Below, one piece after another: positions 58,502 to 64,000 of a DNA stretch of 64,000 nucleotides. Origin of the DNA: Metallosphaera cuprina Ar-4 (GTDB lineage Archaea; Thermoproteota; Thermoprotei_A; Sulfolobales; Sulfolobaceae); NCBI RefSeq assembly GCF_000204925.1, contig NC_015435.1, forward strand, positions 352,001 through 416,000. Direction: 5' to 3'. The position numbers were made by a program, and so were the translations under genes. The notes under the pieces were generated by a model. That model ran no database searches. It worked only from the letters and a program-made list of their open reading frames with translations, and was not told the origin of the DNA. Every line of letters starts with the position of its first letter. The stretch's first letter is position 1.

Positions 58502-59137
58502 TTACTCTAAATATTGGGACTTGGTTAAGTAATGCGTGGCTAACTTTCTGTAAGCGTTTCGCAAGTGATGAAGGAAAGTCACCTTACTTAGTCCCAACTC
58601 TGAGGCTACGACGTCTGCGTCCGCTCTCCTAGGATAATCCAAGTATCCATTAGCGAGGGCCGTCCTTAACGCTCTCTTCTCGGCCTGAGAAAGATTTGGT
58701 CCAAGTTGCAGCTTATAATCATCAATCGTGTAGTCGAGAAGCTTACCCTGAGAGGAAAGACTCCTCAAAACTTCCGAAGTTCTGTCCCTAGATATCACGA
58801 AACTCCAGGTCTCTACACCTCTCCTTATCTTGTTGAAAAGGAACATGACCTCCATATCGTAAAGCAGTCCAGCAATGGAACCTCTATACCTGTTGAGAAA
58901 ATCGACGAAGTTAACATCGTTATACGTTGTAACCTTATTGACCTTAACGACACCCTGAGAGTTCCTCATCTTCCCAACAACCGACCTGTCCCCGGCGTTA
59001 ATTACTATCCTAGACCTGAGATACCCCTTATCTGGATAAACGTGATAGTTCATCGTTATAGCCTCAAGGTCCTCTAGTTCACTGGTCCAGCAGTTCTCAT
59101 GTTGAATCGATATCGTCATTACCTTTAAAGTTCCCAT
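58502..59137 (-). CDS. Bat-type (HTH_10) transcriptional regulator
   Basis: This 211-residue protein ends with the bacterio-opsin-activator-type HTH: LSQAEKRALRTALANGYLDYPRRADADVVASELGLSKVTFLHHLRNAYRKL. The N-terminal 140 residues likely form a ligand or partner domain. It lies upstream of the dioxygenase-hpaB-FAH operon on the same strand and downstream of the MFS transporter, so local control of aromatic catabolism is likely. Confidence 0.88.
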   Translation of the reverse strand: MGTLKVMTISIQHENCWTSELEDLEAITMNYHVYPDKGYLRSRIVINAGDRSVVGKMRNSQGVVKVNKVTTYNDVNFVDFLNRYRGSIAGLLYDMEVMFLFNKIRRGVETWSFVISRDRTSEVLRSLSSQGKLLDYTIDDYKLQLGPNLSQAEKRALRTALANGYLDYPRRADADVVASELGLSKVTFLHHLRNAYRKLATHYLTKSQYLE

Positions 59138-59222
59138 ATGAAAATATATGATTTATTTAAACTATAAAATCCTTTCTCTTAACTTATATCTGTGGGAAAA
59201 ATATGTATAATAAAAAATATAT

Positions 59223-60694
59223 TTAGTATGGAGATAGTTCATCTAAACGTTTTCTAGAAGTCTTAATTCCAGCAAGAGAGACCAAAGCTGAGATCACCTG
59301 GAACGATACCATTAGCGTGAAGACCTCCAGCGCAGTGTAGTTGCCAACTCCACTCGATAGGATGTTACCTATCGTGATAGCTAACAGGAAAGCGCCTATC
59401 CCACCTCCGATATGGCCAAGACCGTCAGCTAGACCGAAGCCAGTTACCCTGGCTCTAGTGGGGAAGTTTTCAGTAGTCCAAGTGTAGGATATAGGGACCC
59501 ACAAGTCTATACCTAAGAACAGCACTATCGCTCCTAACACCTCTAAACCAAGGCTTCCTCTACCTAAGGCCATCATCGTCCCTCCTATCAGCGAGATTAT
59601 TGCGGATATAGGAACCCAGATTTTCCTCTCCAGTTTCTCACCTAGAAAGATCAGTAGAACGGGCACAGCAATGAAACCTAATACTCCGAGCGAAGCGATC
59701 ATACCAGCCTCAGGAGAAGGGAAACCTAGTGAGGAGAGGATAGTTGTCAAACCCGCGGCGTTAGTGTAAACCGTTATGTAGCCGAAGAACCACATGAAGA
59801 AGAGGACAAGCCATCTCTTCAGGTATACTTTGTCTTTGAATATAGTTACCAAGGCCTCCTTATAGGAGACCTCTGTCATTACCTTAACCTCAATAAGCTG
59901 AGGAATGGAAGGAAGTTCTCCTATCTTCCTCTTTGCAATTTCCTCCATCCTCTCAACGATCTTTAAGGCTTCCTCCACCCTGCCCTTGGATATCAACCAT
60001 CTTGGAGATTCTGGTAGCTCGAACCTTAGGGCCAGCCCTATGAGAGCCAAAAGAGAACCTACTCCATACATTATTCTCCATCCTGAGAGGGCAAAAACAC
60101 CGCTTCCTCCTAAGGCTATGGGTAAACCCAATGGGAATGGAGCTGGAGGTGTAGTTAACAGTAAACCGATCCAAAGGCCCAAGAAAGCGCCTAACGTAGC
60201 GAAGAGAAAAACTAAGGCTGTGAACTTAGCCCTCCCGTTTATTGGAGCTACCTCATTTATGTAAGTGTTAACTATAGCTAAGTCAGCGCCCACTCCTATC
60301 CCGGTTATGGTTCTAGCTATTAGGTAATCAACGTAATTAGGAGAGAGAGCATTGTAGAGCGAACCCAGACCTGTTATAGCCATTGTAAGCACCAACATCC
60401 TCTTCCTTCCGAACCTATCCGCTAGCGGCGTTAACGCAATAGCTCCTATCACATATCCTACCAAGTTCCACAACACTACAGGACCTAGAAGTTTAGGTAT
60501 CTCAGGGGAGGAGGGTGAAGCCACACCGAATGTGGTGAGCGCTGTCTGTATGAAAGAGACGTTTATGTCAAATATGTCAAAAAGGTGAAGAGGAAACCTG
60601 TGCCCAATATCGCTATGAAACTCGCGGGAAGGGACCAAACCGAAAGTCTATCCAATCTGGCTATTACCTCAGAGCCTAACTTTTTTTCTTCCAT
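59223..60694 (-). CDS. MFS transporter, frameshift in the first transmembrane segment
   Basis: A major facilitator of about 490 residues once the shift is repaired, with 12 hydrophobic segments and the loop motif ADRFGRKRML. The frame that runs to the stop opens only at TTG 60638 and gives a nonsense start (MVPSREFHSDIGHRF). The neighbouring frame from ATG 60694 reads MEEKKLGSEVIARLDRLSVW and continues SLPASFIAILGTGFLFTF, then needs one extra T at a five-T run (60579-60583, A on the plus strand) to join FDIFDINVSFIQTA. Either a real inactivating deletion, a recent assembly error or a slippage site. A TATA-like CATTATAAAAGG at 60711-60720 also favours the upstream ATG. The cargo is probably an aromatic acid, from context. 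Confidence 0.85.
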
Positions 60695-60808
60695 CTAACA
60701 TCGAAGAACCTTTTATAATGAAGTAAAATCCTGTAGATGAAACTGTTTTCACTAGCTTCAACATTTTAAGCTGTAAAAGTAGGTTTAAAGTGGTGACAAA
60801 ACCTCCTT

Positions 60809-62143
60809 TCAGTCCTTATCGATAACGTGAAAGCCCTTTTCCTTCCACCCCGTGGTGAGCGCGTACCAAGGGGCTATCGATTCCAACATGAGCCCAATTA
60901 TCCCTTTAGCCATGAAAGTGGGAAAACTTCTCCAGGACAGATCTACATACCTTCGCGTTGAGACGAAGCCGTCTTTCAACATTAGCATTAAGGTTAACCA
61001 GATAGGTCCGGTCAGATAAGGTCCTATAGGGAGAGGTGCGGCCGCGTCCTTGATCAAAATTAAGAAGGGAACTAGGAATCCTATCACTGCAGAGTACCAA
61101 CTGACTAAGTTCAAGGCGTACTTAATCTTATCCTTGAGGCTCATCTTCCCTAACGCGTCTAAAATACCAAGAACCCATCTCCTCCTCTGTTTAAAGTAAT
61201 CTATCAAGTTTTGGGGAGGAATTTCATAAACGAAGCCCTTCATTAATCCATATCTGAATTTCTTTGCTGCATTCAAGTGAAAAAGGAGATCCTCAGCTCT
61301 CACTGGTCCGAAGTCCCAACCTATCTCCTTCTCCACTTTGACCTTAGCCATAAATCCTGAACCGTGCCACACCCCTCTAGGGGAGAGAGAAAGCGATATG
61401 ATATCGTTAGATGTCCTCATAGTCTCTATTACGGACAATACGTTCATTTTCCAGTTAACCGGGTAAGTTATCGAATGAACTCCAATGTCCAGATTCCCTC
61501 TCATGAATTCAGCTAGACCTAGTACGCTATCTTCGCCGAACATAGTCTCCTCATCGTGATAGTAAACCCAATCGTTAGGATCTTTTTCCTTCTCCTCCAT
61601 GGCGTACTGTAACGCTCTGGCTTTGAACCTCGATCCGTTCTTAGTTTCATAACATCTAGGTACAACCTTCAGAACCGAATTTAAACCCTTAAGTCTTCCC
61701 TCCATTCCCTCATCGGTGACTATCCAAACCTCGTACGGTACCTTTACAGAGTACTTCCTCTCCACTTCCTTATACCAGTACCGAATAGATCTCACGGTCC
61801 TTTCCACAGTCCTAACGTTTTTCCCAGAGGTAACAACCTGGTTTATTACAATTCGGTCCGATTTAAATCCCTTGATCGCGCTAGGATCTATAACCGAGTT
61901 GCTCCTTTCTGTAATCAACTTAGAGGCCCCGAACTCACCTACCTTAGGAAGGGCTCCGTACCATCCTAGCTTCACGAGGTCAAGGATTGTCTTAAGTCCC
62001 CAGTTAGGGAAGAGTAGAGCTGTGACAGGAGAGGAGAGCAACATCAAAGCGAATTCCTTTCCAGCTGTCCCTTTAATCTCCTTTATTGCATCGTTATAAT
62101 AATTTACAGTGAATTTTTCATAAATATCTGATAGAATTTGCAT
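60809..62143 (-). CDS. Membrane family 2 glycosyltransferase
   Basis: A 444-residue GT2 enzyme resembling cellulose synthase and egghead-like proteins. Motifs are VWIVTDEGMEG, WVYYHDEETMFGEDS, GPVRAEDLLFHLNAAKKFRYG and the product-binding DYFKQRRRWVLG. Membrane segments are near residues 30-50 and at least four lie after 345. TATA-like TTTAAAG at about 62165-62172 suits a leaderless start at ATG 62143. It may build an exopolysaccharide or glycolipid. Confidence 0.88.
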   Translation of the reverse strand: MQILSDIYEKFTVNYYNDAIKEIKGTAGKEFALMLLSSPVTALLFPNWGLKTILDLVKLGWYGALPKVGEFGASKLITERSNSVIDPSAIKGFKSDRIVINQVVTSGKNVRTVERTVRSIRYWYKEVERKYSVKVPYEVWIVTDEGMEGRLKGLNSVLKVVPRCYETKNGSRFKARALQYAMEEKEKDPNDWVYYHDEETMFGEDSVLGLAEFMRGNLDIGVHSITYPVNWKMNVLSVIETMRTSNDIISLSLSPRGVWHGSGFMAKVKVEKEIGWDFGPVRAEDLLFHLNAAKKFRYGLMKGFVYEIPPQNLIDYFKQRRRWVLGILDALGKMSLKDKIKYALNLVSWYSAVIGFLVPFLILIKDAAAPLPIGPYLTGPIWLTLMLMLKDGFVSTRRYVDLSWRSFPTFMAKGIIGLMLESIAPWYALTTGWKEKGFHVIDKD

Positions 62144-62403
62144 AGAACCGAAAACGAGATTTAAGCTTTAAACTTTTCGTTCTCGAGCAGCGTTCTCGTA
62201 AGGACCTCATTTGTTTAGTTGAGTCTAAAGTTCATATGGTGAGGGATCGCCTTTGCCTGCTAACAGAATCTCAGAGGAAGCGAAAGATAAGGGAAGACGA
62301 TCAGAGCCCGAAACGAGGTTACAAAACGTGAACTGGATAAAGAGCAATGAAACGCCAAGGCTAGCCGTAACCAATTACACCCAGCCACCTGGAGACGTTG
62401 CGC

Positions 62404-64000
<1,597 letters not shown>

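Noticed and set aside
59905..60264. Antisense frame opposite the MFS gene
   Set aside because: The minus-strand transporter is clearly the coding strand.
62176..62206. Direct repeat of CGTTCTCG upstream of the GT2 gene
   Set aside because: Only two short copies; could be chance and no clear function.

Overview
The window is chromosomal DNA of a thermoacidophilic crenarchaeon of the order Sulfolobales. The evidence is a slaA/slaB S-layer gene pair, the eL42-eS27-aIF2alpha-Nop10 ribosomal cluster, a PCNA-PriS-GINS replication operon, a split transketolase fused to a shikimate cluster, introns in three of four tRNAs, and many TATA boxes placed about 25 nt before leaderless start codons. The mid-40s GC content (judged by eye) and an aromatic catabolic cluster fit Metallosphaera or a close relative; the genus is inference.

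Layout: 1-2.6 kb holds the 5' part of a superoxide dismutase gene, an unidentified membrane/coiled-coil protein and a TusA-like protein. 2.7-7 kb has tRNA-Gly and a two-gene glutamate synthase with a perfect palindrome upstream of its TATA box. 7.2-10.2 kb (minus strand) runs ThiF-like E1, a YbhN-type membrane protein, a Cdc45/RecJ-like replication protein and the KEOPS subunit Pcc1. 10.3-19.6 kb (plus) is a compact run of overlapping genes: two transketolase halves, chorismate mutase-prephenate dehydrogenase, DAHP synthase, aroB, aroE, aroC, archaeal shikimate kinase, aroA and aroD. 19.6-25.8 kb has a Rieske protein, XPD helicase, a glutaredoxin-like protein, L10e, Dph2, Csl4, RpoL and TFS.

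26-37.5 kb has intron-bearing tRNA-Arg, a sugar nucleotidyltransferase and PGI/PMI, then a minus-strand surface block: two glycosyltransferases, SlaB, SlaA and the oligosaccharyltransferase AglB. 37.6-43.3 kb has the eL42-eS27-aIF2alpha-Nop10 set, an ornithine cyclodeaminase-like enzyme, tRNA-Ile with a 12-nt intron, and a membrane Ser/Thr kinase. 43.4-46.4 kb encodes PCNA-PriS-GINS and a GPN GTPase. 46.5-53 kb is nucleotide and RNA metabolism: Prs, a tRNA methyltransferase, RNase Z, an UPF0201 protein, an UPF0200 kinase, ThpR, CCA-adding enzyme, a kinase-like protein, a zinc-ribbon protein and tRNA-Pro. 53-60.7 kb has a TatD-like hydrolase, an SDR, and a hydroxyphenylacetate-type catabolic block (FAH-family, HpaB, extradiol dioxygenase, Bat-type regulator, MFS transporter). 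The window ends with a GT2 membrane glycosyltransferase and the 3' part of the 23S rRNA gene on the minus strand.

The main unusual points are three genes (aroE, the GINS subunit, the UPF0200 kinase) whose essential N-terminal motifs lie upstream of any ATG/GTG/TTG, so they seem to start at CTG or ATT; an N-terminal frameshift in the MFS gene; a possible decayed ORF and palindromes in the 650-bp gap of the catabolic cluster; and a GC-rich island behind nop10. No mobile elements or CRISPR arrays were seen.
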